Shown here piece by piece: positions 18,209-27,540 of a DNA stretch of 64,000 nucleotides. Position numbers and translations under genes: made by a program. Below the pieces are notes generated by a model. It had not been told where the DNA came from and made no database searches. It was given only the letters and a program-made list of their open reading frames with translations. Source of the stretch: Cellulomonas palmilytica (GTDB lineage Bacteria; Actinomycetota; Actinomycetes; Actinomycetales; Cellulomonadaceae); the NCBI RefSeq assembly GCF_021590045.1, contig NZ_CP062221.1, positions 1,612,001 through 1,676,000 on the forward strand, in the 5' to 3' direction. The first letter of the stretch is position 1. The number at the start of each line of letters is the position of its first letter.

Positions 18209-19813
18209 CTACAGCGGGATGTTGCCGTGCTTCTTGGGCGGCAGGGCCGCGCGCTTGGTGCGCAGCAGGCGCAGCGCCCTGGTGATCTCGGCGCGCGTCG
18301 CGGACGGCTCGATCACCGCGTCCACGTAGCCCCGGTCAGCAGCGTCCCACGGGTTGACGATCGCGTCCTCGTACTCGGCGGTCAGGCGCCGACGCTCGGC
18401 CTCGACGTCGCCGCCGGCGTCCGCGACCTTCTTCAGCGCGCCGCGCTGCAGGATGTTCACCGCGCCGCCCGCGCCCATCACCGCGATCTGCGCGGTCGGC
18501 CACGCGAGGTTCACGTCCGCGCCGAGCTGCTTGGACCCCATGACGATGTACGCGCCGCCGTACGCCTTGCGCGTGATGACCGTGACCAGGGGGACCGTCG
18601 CCTCGGCGTACGCGTAGATGAGCTTCGCGCCGCGGCGGATGATGCCGTTCCACTCCTGGTCCGTGCCGGGCAGGAAGCCGGGGACGTCGACGAACGTCAG
18701 CACCGGGATGTTGAACGCGTCGCACGTGCGCACGAACCGCGCGGCCTTCTCCGCGGCGTTGATGTCGAGCGTGCCCGCCATCTGCTGCGGCTGGTTCGCG
18801 ACGACCCCCACGGGGTGGCCCTCGACGTGCCCGAACCCGACGACGACGTTGCCCGCGTACAGCGGCTGCACCTCGAGCAGCACGCCGTCGTCGAGGACCG
18901 TCTCGACGACCGTGCGCATGTCGTACGGCTGGTTGTCCGAGTCGGGGACCAGCGCGTCGAGCGCGAGGTCCTCGTCCGAGGGCTCCAGGTCGCTCTCGTG
19001 CGGGTACAGCGGCGGGTCCGACAGGTTGTTCTGGGGCAGGTAGCTCAGCAGCGATCGCACGTAGTCGATCGCGTCGTCCTCGTCGGACGCGAGGTAGTGC
19101 GCGACGCCCGAGCGCGTGTTGTGCGTGGTCGCCCCGCCCAGCTCCTCGAAGCCCACGTCCTCGCCCGTGACCGCGCGGATCACGTCCGGGCCGGTGATGA
19201 ACATGTTCGACGTGCCGTCGGCCATGACGATGAAGTCCGTGAGCGCGGGGGAGTACACCGCGCCGCCCGCCGACGGGCCCAGGATGAGGCTGATCTGCGG
19301 GATCACGCCCGACGCCGCGACGTTCCGGCGGAAGATCTCCGCGAACTGCGTCAGGCCCGCGACGCCCTCCTGGATGCGCGCGCCGCCGCCGTCGCTGATG
19401 CCGATCAGCGGGACGCCCGTGCGCAGCGCGAGGTCCATGACCTTGGTGATCTTCTGGCCGTGCACCTCGCCGAGGCTCCCACCGAACACCGTGAAGTCCT
19501 GCGAGTACACCGCGACCGGGCGGCCGTCGACCGTGCCGTGCCCGACGACGACGCCGTCGCCCGGGATGCGCTTCTTCTCGAGCCCGAAGTTCGTCGAGCG
19601 GTGCCGCACGAGCGCGTCGATCTCGGTGAACGAGCCCGGGTCGAGCAGCTGGTCGATGCGCTCGCGCGCGGTCTTCTTGCCGCGGGCGTGCTGCTTGTCC
19701 ACCGCCGCCGCCTCGGCGCTCGCCTGCGCCTCGCGGCGGGCCGCGAGGTCGGCGAGCTTGCCGGCGGTCGTGCGTGCGGGCGCGCTCGGGCTGGTCGCGT
19801 CTGTCTGCGTCAC
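18209..19813 (-). CDS. accD5: acyl-CoA carboxylase beta subunit (carboxyltransferase)
   Basis: 534-residue carboxyltransferase of the AccD/PccB type, moving CO2 from biotin to acetyl- or propionyl-CoA. Two crotonase-like halves are visible, with GGGARIQEG and [10 protein letters not shown] in the N-terminal half, and [27 protein letters not shown] and GAVNIL in the C-terminal half. The oxyanion-hole glycines are in place. The start is put at the GTG at 19813 because TAGCCT lies 7 bases upstream; a GTG at 19837 would precede that -10. It is the first gene of accD-(His-rich)-accE and is divergent from birA. Confidence 0.93.
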   Translation of the reverse strand: MTQTDATSPSAPARTTAGKLADLAARREAQASAEAAAVDKQHARGKKTARERIDQLLDPGSFTEIDALVRHRSTNFGLEKKRIPGDGVVVGHGTVDGRPVAVYSQDFTVFGGSLGEVHGQKITKVMDLALRTGVPLIGISDGGGARIQEGVAGLTQFAEIFRRNVAASGVIPQISLILGPSAGGAVYSPALTDFIVMADGTSNMFITGPDVIRAVTGEDVGFEELGGATTHNTRSGVAHYLASDEDDAIDYVRSLLSYLPQNNLSDPPLYPHESDLEPSDEDLALDALVPDSDNQPYDMRTVVETVLDDGVLLEVQPLYAGNVVVGFGHVEGHPVGVVANQPQQMAGTLDINAAEKAARFVRTCDAFNIPVLTFVDVPGFLPGTDQEWNGIIRRGAKLIYAYAEATVPLVTVITRKAYGGAYIVMGSKQLGADVNLAWPTAQIAVMGAGGAVNILQRGALKKVADAGGDVEAERRRLTAEYEDAIVNPWDAADRGYVDAVIEPSATRAEITRALRLLRTKRAALPPKKHGNIPL

Positions 19814-19820
19814 CCGACCG

Positions 19821-19826
19821 AGGCTA
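19821..19826 (-). promoter_or_regulatory. -10 hexamer TAGCCT of accD5
   Basis: Minus-strand TAGCCT, 7 bases before the GTG at 19813. It decides between two in-frame GTG starts. Confidence 0.5.
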
Positions 19827-19974
19827 GTTGTCGGCACGCTCCAACGTGGTGCAGGGCGCGGACGGGTTTGCGCGTCGATCGTCGTGCCGATCCCACAACG
19901 CGCCGACGACGCGTCCGGTCCCGCGGCGGTTCGGGGGCAGGATGGGGGGACCGGTACGACGTGAGGACTGGGCG

Positions 19975-20832
19975 ATGACGACGCGACCAGCGCTGGACCC
20001 CGACGAGGTGCGCGCGCTGCTGCAGCAGCCGCACGGACCGCTCGCGCGCGTCGAGGTGGTCGCGACCACCGGCTCGACGAACGCCGACGTGGTGCGCGAC
20101 CTGCGCGCCGACCCCGCGTCCTGGCCGGACCGCAGCCTGCTGGTGGCCGACCACCAGGTCGCGGGCAGGGGTCGGCGCGACCGGACGTGGCAGACGCCCG
20201 CCGGGACCGCGGTGACCTGCTCGTTCGTCGTGCACCTCGACATGCCCGCCGACCGGTACGGGTGGCTGCCGCTGCTCGCCGGGCTCGGCGCGGTGCGGGC
20301 CGTGCGCGCCACCGCAGGCGTCGCGGCCTCGCTCAAGTGGCCCAACGACGTGCTCGTGCCCGCGTCGAGCGAGGTCGAGGGCTGGGGCCCGGCGCGCAAG
20401 GTGGGCGGGGTGCTGAGCGAGCTCGTGCCGCTCGCCGACGGGACGACGGCCGCGGTGGTCGGGATCGGCCTCAACGTGCTGCAGGCCGCCGACGAGCTGC
20501 CCGTGCCGTCCGCGGGGTCGCTCGCGCTCGCGGGGGCGCGGCACGTCGACCGGCTCGCGGTGCTCGTCGGCCTCGTCGAGGCGCTGGAGGCGATCGAGAC
20601 GCGATGGGACGCGTCCGGCGGTGCGGTGCACGACTCCGGACTGGCCGACGAGGTCGCCTCGGTCCTGTCGACGCTCGGCACCGGGGTCGCGGTCGACCTG
20701 CCCGGCGGCGACGTGGTGGAGGGTGTCGCGGTGCGCCTGGACGACGACGGCGCGCTCGTCGTGCGGACGGCCGCCGACGACGAGCGGCGTGTCCTCGCGG
20801 GTGACGTGCGTCACCTGCGGGCCCTGGCGTGA
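19975..20832 (+). CDS. birA: biotin-[acetyl-CoA-carboxylase] ligase
   Basis: 285-residue biotin protein ligase. The biotin/ATP loop reads [12 protein letters not shown] (about residues 63-74), followed by the catalytic LKWPNDVL and a small SH3-like C-terminal domain. There is no N-terminal DNA-binding domain, so this is the non-regulatory form. It activates biotin and attaches it to the lysine in AccA3. ATG at 19975 is chosen over an in-frame ATG at 19942 because GAGGA precedes it at ribosome-site distance. It is divergent from accD5. Confidence 0.92.
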   Translation: MTTRPALDPDEVRALLQQPHGPLARVEVVATTGSTNADVVRDLRADPASWPDRSLLVADHQVAGRGRRDRTWQTPAGTAVTCSFVVHLDMPADRYGWLPLLAGLGAVRAVRATAGVAASLKWPNDVLVPASSEVEGWGPARKVGGVLSELVPLADGTTAAVVGIGLNVLQAADELPVPSAGSLALAGARHVDRLAVLVGLVEALEAIETRWDASGGAVHDSGLADEVASVLSTLGTGVAVDLPGGDVVEGVAVRLDDDGALVVRTAADDERRVLAGDVRHLRALA

Positions 20833-20834
20833 AC

Positions 20835-20840
20835 TACCCT
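20835..20840 (+). promoter_or_regulatory. -10 hexamer TACCCT of the adenylate cyclase gene
   Basis: TACCCT lies 6 bases before the GTG at 20847 and starts 3 bases after the birA stop. Confidence 0.5.
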
Positions 20841-20846
20841 CGACCC

Positions 20847-21932
20847 GTGCCCGATCCAGCCGCCGACGCCCCGGAGGAGCACGCCGCTCTGGCGTCGACC
20901 GTCGAGGAGATCGACGACGCCCTCCTGGGTGGCACGCGCCGCTACTCCGCGCGCGACCTGGCCGATCGCGCCGACATGTCGCTCGACTTCGTCTCGACGT
21001 TCTGGTCGACGCTCGGCCTGCCGCACCTCGACCCGGACGACGAGTACTTCTCCGAGAACGACGCCGACGCGATCGGCCGCGCCGCGTCGCTCGTGCGGGA
21101 CCACGGCCTCGACCTGCGCACCGTCCTGACCGTGACGCGCGCGCTCGGGCACACCTCCGACCGGCTCGCGCTGTGGCAGGTCGAGGCGCTCGTGGAGGAC
21201 ATGTCCTCGCGCTACGAGCTCGACGACACCACGGCGCGCCTGCTCGTGCTCGACCGCCTCGCGGACCTCGCGCCCGTGCTCGAGGCGCAGCTCGTGCACT
21301 CCTACCGCCGTCAGCTCGCGGCGATCGCCGGCCGGTACGCCGCCGAGTTCGGCGACCTGGGCCGGCCCGGCGACGAGCCCGGTGCGCTGCCGCTCGCGCG
21401 CGCCGTCGGGTTCGCGGACATGGTGTCGTTCACGCGCCGCACCGCGGGTCTCGGGTCCACGGACCTGTCGGCGTTCGTGCAGCGGTTCGAGGCCGAGGCG
21501 CGCGACGTGGTCACCGCGGCCGGCGGGCGGGTCGTCAAGACGATCGGCGACGCCGTGCTGTTCGTCTCCGACACGCCGCAGGTCGGTGCGCTCGTCGCGC
21601 TGGGTCTCGCCGACGCGCTCGGACGCGAGCTCGACGTGTCGTCCGTGCAGGGGGCGGGCGGCCTCGCCGAGGGGGCGCGCGGGGTCACGCCCGTGCGGGT
21701 CGGGTTCGTGTGGGGGCGGGTCCTGTCGCGGTTCGGGGACGTGTTCGGGCCGTCGGTGAACCTCGCCGCGCGGCTGACGGACATCGCCGAGCCGTCGACC
21801 GTCCTCATGGACCAGGGCACGGCCGCGGTGCTCGCAGCCGACCCGCGGTTCGTCTGCGAGGAGCAGCCGGTCCGCGAGCTCCAGGGCCTGGGCACGGTCA
21901 CCCCGGTCCGCCTGCGCGTCGCGACGAGCTGA
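20847..21932 (+). CDS. class III adenylate cyclase with N-terminal regulatory domain
   Basis: 361-residue cyclase making cAMP. Residues up to about 170 form a helical regulatory domain like that of the pH-sensing mycobacterial cyclase Rv1264. The catalytic domain has the metal aspartates in GFADMVSFT and KTIGDAVLF, and the transition-state N and R in GPSVNLAARL. No membrane segment is present, so it is a soluble cyclase. The start at 20847 is favoured by the -10 six bases upstream. A GTG at 20829 that overlaps the birA stop (GTGA) is the alternative and would add six residues, through coupling with birA. Confidence 0.88.
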   Translation: MPDPAADAPEEHAALASTVEEIDDALLGGTRRYSARDLADRADMSLDFVSTFWSTLGLPHLDPDDEYFSENDADAIGRAASLVRDHGLDLRTVLTVTRALGHTSDRLALWQVEALVEDMSSRYELDDTTARLLVLDRLADLAPVLEAQLVHSYRRQLAAIAGRYAAEFGDLGRPGDEPGALPLARAVGFADMVSFTRRTAGLGSTDLSAFVQRFEAEARDVVTAAGGRVVKTIGDAVLFVSDTPQVGALVALGLADALGRELDVSSVQGAGGLAEGARGVTPVRVGFVWGRVLSRFGDVFGPSVNLAARLTDIAEPSTVLMDQGTAAVLAADPRFVCEEQPVRELQGLGTVTPVRLRVATS

Positions 21933-21939
21933 GCTCGCG

Positions 21940-22671
21940 CTAGGCGGCTTCCGGGTCGGGCAGCAGGAGGTCGGGGCCGTTGTTGCGGACCGCGTTGACC
22001 AGCGGGCGCACCGGGGTGGGTTCGAGGGCCGGCGGGGTCGCGGCGAGCAGGTCGCTCGCGCCCGCGGCGTCGACGGCCGGGTCGAGCCACGCGTCCCACG
22101 CGGCGTGCGGGAGCATCACGGGCTGGCGGTCGTGGATGAACGCGAGCCGCTCGCTCGCGGGACGCGTGAGGATCGTCGCCGAGACGAGCCACCGGTCCGG
22201 GTCGTCGTCGGCCTTGGCGGGGTCGCGCCAGAACTCGTACAGCCCGGCGAGCGCGACGAGCGAGCCGTCGTCGGGGTGGATGTAGTACGGCTGCTTGCGC
22301 TGCACGGGGGAGTCCGGGCCGGGCTTGCGCCACTCGTAGTAGCCGTCCGCGGGGATCAGCGCGCGGCGCTGCGCGAACGGGCGGGCGAACGCCGACTTCT
22401 CGGCGACGCTCTCGACGCGCGCGTTGATCATGCGGTTGCCGACCGACGGGTCCTTGGCCCATGACGGGACCAGGCCCCACCGGGCGACGCGGAGCTGGCG
22501 GGTGATCTCGCCCGTCTCGCGGTCCGCGCGCTCGACGACCATGCGCACGCCGTCCGTCGGGGCGACGTTCCATGACGGCGGCAGCAGGCGCACGTCGTCG
22601 GCGACGACCGCCACCGCGAACTCGTCGGCGATGGCCTGGTCCTCGCGGAAGGAGGCGTAACGACCGCACAT
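21940..22671 (-). CDS. SOS response-associated peptidase (YedK/HMCES)
   Basis: 243-residue SRAP protein that covalently traps abasic sites in single-stranded DNA. The initiator methionine is followed by the catalytic cysteine (MCGRYA), so ATG at 22671 is fixed by function. WNVAPT, RWGLVPSWA, NARVES, DGYYEWR (active-site E) and HDRQPVML (active-site H) are all present in order. Upstream in-frame codons would bury the catalytic Cys. It converges on the cyclase gene, 7 bases apart. Confidence 0.92.
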   Translation of the reverse strand: MCGRYASFREDQAIADEFAVAVVADDVRLLPPSWNVAPTDGVRMVVERADRETGEITRQLRVARWGLVPSWAKDPSVGNRMINARVESVAEKSAFARPFAQRRALIPADGYYEWRKPGPDSPVQRKQPYYIHPDDGSLVALAGLYEFWRDPAKADDDPDRWLVSATILTRPASERLAFIHDRQPVMLPHAAWDAWLDPAVDAAGASDLLAATPPALEPTPVRPLVNAVRNNGPDLLLPDPEAA

Positions 22672-22791
22672 GGGGCACACCCTGCCACCTGCCGCCCACA
22701 TCCGACGCGCCGCGCGTGCCCGATTCGGGCGCTCCGACCGGTTCCCGGGTCAAGCGAAGGTCAGCGCGGGGCCGTGCCCAGGTCAGAACAT

Positions 22792-22803
22792 CGAATCGAT
22801 TCG
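22792..22803. promoter_or_regulatory. 12-base perfect palindrome upstream of the MFS exporter
   Basis: CGAATCGATTCG lies 24 bases before the small leader ORF and 125 bases before the MFS GTG. It may be an operator. The half-site spacing does not fit the actinobacterial LexA box. Confidence 0.35.
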
Positions 22804-22827
22804 CGTCCGGCCCGCGAGAGTGCCACC

Positions 22828-22932
22828 ATGGACGCCGCGACAGCCGACGTCGGACGCCGGCCGAGCACCCGGAGCACACGTCCTCGTCGGACCGCGGACC
22901 CCCACCACGACCCCGACGACGGACCCCTGTGA
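22828..22932 (+). CDS. possible 34-residue leader peptide overlapping the MFS start
   Basis: ATG at 22828 opens a 34-codon frame (MDAATADVGRRPST, then Arg/Pro/Asp-rich) whose TGA overlaps the GTG of the exporter as GTGA. Only a weak GAGAG precedes it. The product has no recognisable domain; if translated, its role would be translational coupling or attenuation of the downstream gene. Could be chance. Confidence 0.3.
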   Translation: MDAATADVGRRPSTRSTRPRRTADPHHDPDDGPL

Positions 22933-24284
22933 CCCTCACCCACGCACCCAGCACCCGCGCGACGATCGACGACCCCCACGTGAACCCCAGCGCCCAGCCC
23001 GCCGCCTCCGACGAACGCCTCACCGCACCCGCCGCAGCCGCCGAGACCGTCCCGGTCGGCGGCACCACGCCGAGCGGGACCCCGGCGTACCGCCCGAACG
23101 CCAAGTACGTCCTGCTGCTCGGCATGATGTGCGCGCTCCCGGCGATCTCCAACGACATCTACCTGCCGTCGCTGCCGGACGTCGCGCGCGACCTCGGCAC
23201 CTCCGCCACCGCCGCGCAGCTCACGATGACCGCGATGATGCTCGGCGGCGCCGTCGGGCAGCTCGTCATCGGCCCGCTGTCCGACCGGTTCGGCCGCCGA
23301 GCGCCCGTGCTCGTCGGCGTGGCGCTGCACATCGTCACGTCGCTGCTGTGCGCCGTGGTCACCGGCGTCGAGATGCTCATCGCGCTGCGCGTCGCGCAGG
23401 GCTTCTTCAACGCGTCCGCGACCGTCGTCGCGATGGCCGTGATCCGCGACCGGTTCGTCGGCGCCGACGCCTCGCGCCTCATCTCGCGGCTCATGCTCGT
23501 CATCGGCATCGCGCCGCTGTTCGCACCGTCCGTCGGCGGGCTCATCGCGGGCGAGTGGGGCTGGCGGGCCGTGTTCGTCGGGCTCGGCGCGTTCGGTGCG
23601 TTCCTGTGGGTCGTGTGCTGCCGGCGCCTGCCCGAGACGCTGCCCGCCGCGCGCCGCCGCGACGGCGGTCTGCGCACCGCGCTGCGCGGCTACCGCTCGC
23701 TCCTGCGTGACCGGCACTTCCTCGCCCTGGCGATCATGCCGGGCCTCGGCAACGCCGTGCTCATGAGCTACGTGATCGGCTCGCCGTTCGTCCTGCAGGA
23801 GGGGTTCGGGCTCTCGTCGCACGAGTTCTCGCTGCTGTTCGCGCTCAACGGCATCGGGCTCGTCGCGGGCGCGCAGGTCAACGCCGCGCTCGTCCGCAAG
23901 GTCGCGCCCATCCGGATCATCCGCGTGGTGCTGCCCGCGTCGCTCGGCATGACGCTGGCGCTGCTCGTCGTGTGCGCCACCGGGTTCGGCGGGCTGCCGC
24001 TGCTGCTCGTCATGCTGTGGCTCGTCCTGGCCCTGGTGAACTTCGCGCCGCCGAACGCGTCCGCGCTCGCCCTGTCCCGGCACGGCGAGATCGCGGGCAC
24101 CGCCGCTGCCATGATCGGCGCGACCCAGGCGGCGATCTCGGGCCTCATCTCGCCGCTGTCCGGCTTCCTCGGCGGCGACGCCGTGGCCATGGCCGCCGTC
24201 ATGGTCGGGTCGTCGATGGCCGCGCTCGCGGTCCTCGCCCTGGCGACCCCCGCGTACCGCCGCGGCGGCGGCTGGACCGGCTGA
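22929..24284 (+). CDS. MFS multidrug exporter, Bcr/CflA type
   Basis: 451-residue drug:proton antiporter of the major facilitator superfamily with 12 hydrophobic segments after a 55-residue polar N-terminus. Typical Bcr/CflA features are the NDIYLPSLPDVARDLG of the first segment, the loop GPLSDRFGRRAPVL between segments 2 and 3, and VIRDRF with FAPSVGG in segments 4-5. Substrate unknown. GTG at 22929 is chosen because it overlaps the upstream short frame; GTG at 22980 is an alternative that removes 17 polar residues. The 3' end converges on the aminotransferase with 1 base between. Confidence 0.85.
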   Translation: MTLTHAPSTRATIDDPHVNPSAQPAASDERLTAPAAAAETVPVGGTTPSGTPAYRPNAKYVLLLGMMCALPAISNDIYLPSLPDVARDLGTSATAAQLTMTAMMLGGAVGQLVIGPLSDRFGRRAPVLVGVALHIVTSLLCAVVTGVEMLIALRVAQGFFNASATVVAMAVIRDRFVGADASRLISRLMLVIGIAPLFAPSVGGLIAGEWGWRAVFVGLGAFGAFLWVVCCRRLPETLPAARRRDGGLRTALRGYRSLLRDRHFLALAIMPGLGNAVLMSYVIGSPFVLQEGFGLSSHEFSLLFALNGIGLVAGAQVNAALVRKVAPIRIIRVVLPASLGMTLALLVVCATGFGGLPLLLVMLWLVLALVNFAPPNASALALSRHGEIAGTAAAMIGATQAAISGLISPLSGFLGGDAVAMAAVMVGSSMAALAVLALATPAYRRGGGWTG

Positions 24285-24285
24285 G

Positions 24286-25515
24286 TCAGGCCCCGAGCCG
24301 CGCGAGGCGGTCGACCGCCTCGGCGAGCACGTCGTCGCGCTTGACGAACGTGAACCGCACCCAGGACCGCAGGGCCTCGTCGGTGGGCGAGCCGGGACGT
24401 GTGAACGCGCTGACCGGCACCCCCACCACCCCGCACAGCCGCGGCAGGTCCCGGCACAGCGCCACGCCGTCGTCGTAGCCCAGCGGGGCAGCGTCGGCGA
24501 CGACGAAGTACGTGCCTTGCGGCCGCGCGACCGCGAAGCCCGCCGCGCGCAGCCCCTCGCTCAGCAGGTCCCGACGCCGCGCGAGCGACGCCGCGAGCTC
24601 GTCGACCCACGCCGCCACACCCTCGTCCTGCAGCGCGAACGCGATCGCCGGCTGGAACGGCGCACCGTTCACGTACGTGAGGAACTGCTTGACGGTCCGC
24701 ACCGCCGTGAGGATCTCGGCCGGCCCGCTGACCCAGCCGATCTTCCAGCCCGTGAACGAGAACGTCTTGCCCGCCGACGAGATCGTCAGCGTCCGCTCCG
24801 CCAGGCCCGGCAGCGACGCCATGGGCATGTGCCGCGGCCGCGCCCCGTCCGGGCCCGGCAGCGTCAGGTGCTCGTACACCTCGTCGGTCACGACGAGCGC
24901 GTCGTGCTCGCGCGCGAGCCGGCCGACCAGCTCGAGCTCCGCGAGGGTGAGCACCGCACCCGTCGGGTTGTGCGGGGTGTTCACGACGACGAGGCGCGTG
25001 CGGGATGTGAACGCGGCGGTGAGCGCCTGCTCGTCGAGCCGGAACCCGTCGGGCGTCGCGCGCAGGGGAGCGGTCGTGTGCGTCGCACCCGACAGCGCGA
25101 TCACCGCCGCGTACGCGTCGTAGAACGGCTCGAGCGTGAGGACCTCGTCGCCGGGCCCGGCCAGCGCGAGCACCGTGGCCGCCATCGCCTCCGTGGCCCC
25201 CGCGGTGACGAGCACCTGGGTGTCCGGGTCCAGCTCGATGCCGTAGTGGCGTGACTGGTGCGCTGCGACCGCGTGCCGCAGCTCGGGGATCCCCGGACCC
25301 GGCGGGTACTGGTTCACCCCCCTGGCGATCGACTCCGCCGCGACGCGCGCCACGGACTCCGGCCCGTCGACGTCCGGGAACCCCTGGCCGAGGTTCACCG
25401 CGCCCGTGGCCGCCGCGAGCGCCGACATCTCGGCGAAGATCGTCGCGCGCGGCCTGCCGTCCGCTCCGAGCAGGTTGGCAGCGCGGGCGACATCGACCCA
25501 ACGGGGAGTGCTCAT
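24286..25515 (-). CDS. PLP-dependent aminotransferase, class I/II
   Basis: 409-residue fold-type I aminotransferase. Visible are LGQGFPDVDGP and YPPGPGIPELR (substrate arm), NTPHNPTG, the aspartate in VVTDEVYEHL that binds the pyridine nitrogen, the Schiff-base lysine in SSAGKTFSFTGWKIGW, and a late VRFTF arginine for the substrate carboxylate. It resembles the kynurenine/methionine aminotransferase and DapC group; the amino acid used cannot be assigned from sequence alone. ATG at 25515 gives the family length. Confidence 0.88.
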   Translation of the reverse strand: MSTPRWVDVARAANLLGADGRPRATIFAEMSALAAATGAVNLGQGFPDVDGPESVARVAAESIARGVNQYPPGPGIPELRHAVAAHQSRHYGIELDPDTQVLVTAGATEAMAATVLALAGPGDEVLTLEPFYDAYAAVIALSGATHTTAPLRATPDGFRLDEQALTAAFTSRTRLVVVNTPHNPTGAVLTLAELELVGRLAREHDALVVTDEVYEHLTLPGPDGARPRHMPMASLPGLAERTLTISSAGKTFSFTGWKIGWVSGPAEILTAVRTVKQFLTYVNGAPFQPAIAFALQDEGVAAWVDELAASLARRRDLLSEGLRAAGFAVARPQGTYFVVADAAPLGYDDGVALCRDLPRLCGVVGVPVSAFTRPGSPTDEALRSWVRFTFVKRDDVLAEAVDRLARLGA

Positions 25516-25639
25516 GGCAACGGAGCGTAGGTCGCACGTCGGCAGAGCGCGGACGCGTCTCGTCGTCCGTGAGGTGTCGTGTTCCCGAACGACATCCCTC
25601 GAGGCCGCAGTGCCCTCCCTGCTTGCGGAACTGGGTGGT

Positions 25640-25765
25640 GGGTTCGATCGGCCGTCGTAACACCTCGAGCGAGGGGTGGAGCGGGTATGCCGTACGGCAA
25701 GAGGCAGAAGCATGTGCGGGCCTACCGGGAGCAGATCCCGTCGCCAGGGCGATCGACGGTGGCGA
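25640..25765 (+). mobile_element. truncated 5' end of a second IS30-family element
   Basis: Positions 25640-25667 closely resemble the terminal repeat of the complete IS30 element here (shared GTCG-AACACCTCG). The ATG at 25687 then opens MPYGKRQKHVRAYREQIPSP, a typical start for an IS30-type transposase. Similarity stops at about 25765, where the IS3 end begins, so the element was cut by the IS3 insertion. Confidence 0.6.
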
Positions 25766-25821
25766 GGAGCCTGACCCGGTTTGCCGGACAGTTCGGTTGG
25801 GTGATCATGCCGCCGCGGTAG
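25687..25821 (+). pseudogene. IS30-type transposase N-terminal fragment
   Basis: 44 codons. The first 26 or so (MPYGKRQKHV...STVAR) are transposase-like; the remaining codons read through the IS3 left end and stop at TAG. Non-functional. Confidence 0.55.
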
Positions 25822-26092
25822 CGGCGGTGTGAAGGTCCTCAAAGTCGTTCGGGGACCGGTAGCCGAGGCCGGAATGGCGCCGGAGCGGGTTGTAGAAGCC
25901 CTCGATCCACTCGAAGATCGCCGAGGCGAGCTCCTCGCGGGATGCCCAGGCGCGACGATCGAGCAGCTCGCGCTGCAGGGTCGACCAGAACGACTCCATC
26001 ATCGTGTTGTCCACGCTCGAGGCGACCCGGCCCATGGATCCGAGCAGGCCGGCGGAGCGCAGCCGGTGCCCGAACACCCAGGAGGTGTACTG
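25805..26092 (-). pseudogene. IS3 transposase OrfB, C-terminal part
   Basis: Continues OrfB from QYTSWVFGHRLR through the catalytic glutamate in NTMMESFWSTLQRE and the ending GFYNPLRRHSGLGYRSP to the stop at 25805. It is separated from the N-terminal part by 1448 bases of IS30. Joining the two at the duplicated CAG restores one 291-residue frame. Confidence 0.85.
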
Positions 26093-27540
26093 ACTGGGTT
26101 CAACCGGTCGATGCAACACCTGCCCGTTGGAGCGACCGTAGCTGCTCATCGAGGTCCTCGGCCGGTGTTCTCCAGCCGAGGACCTTGCGGGGTCTGCTGT
26201 TGATCGCGGCCTGGACGGCCAGGAGGTCCTCGGCCGGCCAGCGGGACAGGTCGGTGCCCTTGGGGAAGTACTGGCGCAGCAGCCCGTTGGTGTTCTCGTT
26301 CGTGCCGCGCTGCCAGGGTGAGTGCGGGTCGGCGAAGTAGACGGCGATCCCGGTGTCGATCTTGAACTGCGCGTGGGCGGACAGCTCCTTGCCGCGGTCC
26401 CAAGTCAACGACCGCAACAGCTCGGACGGCATCGTGGTCATCGTCGCGGTCAGGGCGTCCTTCATCGCGATGGCGCCGTAGCCGCCAAGCGCGGGCCCGT
26501 TCTTGACCGGTGGGACTGTCCCGTAGCCCTCGAGACGTGGCAGGTGGACCAGCAGGGTGTAGCGGCTCGTGCGTTCCACGACGGTGCCGATCGCGGACCG
26601 GTTCAGCCCGATCATCAAGTCGCCCTCCCAGTGCCCGGGCACTGCCCGGTCCTCGGCCTCGGCGGGCCGCTCGGCCAGGACGACGTCAGCCGTGACGTGC
26701 CCCTGGGGCCTGTTGCGGGCCCGCTCCCGGGGCTTGCGCAGCGCCCGGCCGGTCCGCAGGCAGGTCACCAGCTCGCGCTGCAGCGCCCCGCGTCCCTGGA
26801 TGTAGAGCGCCTGGTAGATCGCCTCGTGGCTGATGCGCATGTCCTCATCGTCGGGGAAGTCGATGACCAGCCGCCGCGAAATCTGCTCCGGGCTCCAGGC
26901 CGTCGCCCACCGCCGGTCGCTGCGGTGCGGCTTGTTCAGGCCCTTCCAGGTCGTCGCCGGCCCTGCCGCCAGCGTCCCGTCCGGTCGGCGCAACTGGCCG
27001 CTCAGCCGGACCTGGACGTACTCCTGCAGACGAGCGTTGATGACGAGCTTGGCTGGCTTGGGGCGCCGGGCGGCGGTCTGCGCCTTCCACTGCGCGACCG
27101 TCGCCCGGTACTCGGGCTTGCCGCCCCGGGTCGCCGCGTTGCGTCGCAGCTCCCGCGAGATCGTCCCCGGATCACGCCCCAGCTCGCGGGCGATCGCGCG
27201 AACACCAAGCCCGCGCGCTTTGAGAAGTGCGAGCTCCTCGCGCTCGTGGAACGACAGGTAGCGGCCGGTCGGCTCGGCCAGCGGCAACGGCGCCATCCCG
27301 CCAGCGTGACGAAACCACCGCGACCCGACCGGCCACGACACACCAACCCCGGCCGCGGCCTCCTCGGAACTCTTGCCCGCCGCGATCAACCGCCAGAACT
27401 CCCGCTCCACATGCCGAGCGGGAATCGGCCGCCCCGGTGAACGCATCGCCGGTCGCAACGCCCGGTCCGCCTGCTGCTGCCGTCGCACCACCTGACACCT
27501 CCGTGATCACGAGGTGTTGCGACGACCGGTTGAGTCCGCC
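26093..27540 (-). mobile_element. complete IS30-family insertion sequence (1448 bases)
   Basis: Bounded by CTG direct repeats (26090-26092 and 27541-27543). Its imperfect terminal inverted repeats share TCAACCGGTCG and GCAACACCT (26093-26121 against 27512-27540). The single transposase fills nearly the whole element. Both ends and the frame are intact, so it could still be mobile. Confidence 0.88.
26100..27491 (-). CDS. IS30-family transposase
   Basis: 463-residue DDE transposase. The N-terminal helix-turn-helix region contains FWRLIAAGKSSEEAAAGVGV and RAIARELGRDPGTISRELRRN. The catalytic core shows D in VPGHWEGDLMIG, D in SLTWDRGKELS and E in RGTNENTNGLLRQYFPKGTD. The GTG at 27491 and TGA at 26100 both fall next to the terminal repeats. 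The family is usually 330-420 residues, so the N-terminus may start at a later GTG or ATG. Confidence 0.9.
   Translation of the reverse strand: MVRRQQQADRALRPAMRSPGRPIPARHVEREFWRLIAAGKSSEEAAAGVGVSWPVGSRWFRHAGGMAPLPLAEPTGRYLSFHEREELALLKARGLGVRAIARELGRDPGTISRELRRNAATRGGKPEYRATVAQWKAQTAARRPKPAKLVINARLQEYVQVRLSGQLRRPDGTLAAGPATTWKGLNKPHRSDRRWATAWSPEQISRRLVIDFPDDEDMRISHEAIYQALYIQGRGALQRELVTCLRTGRALRKPRERARNRPQGHVTADVVLAERPAEAEDRAVPGHWEGDLMIGLNRSAIGTVVERTSRYTLLVHLPRLEGYGTVPPVKNGPALGGYGAIAMKDALTATMTTMPSELLRSLTWDRGKELSAHAQFKIDTGIAVYFADPHSPWQRGTNENTNGLLRQYFPKGTDLSRWPAEDLLAVQAAINSRPRKVLGWRTPAEDLDEQLRSLQRAGVASTG

Noticed and set aside
19814..19837. Upstream GTG start of accD5 adding eight residues
   Set aside because: The TAGCCT -10 lies between the two starts, so the longer form would not be transcribed from it.
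22791..22804. LexA (SOS) box near the HMCES and MFS genes
   Set aside because: CGAA and TTCG half-sites are 4 bases apart; the known actinobacterial box needs 6.
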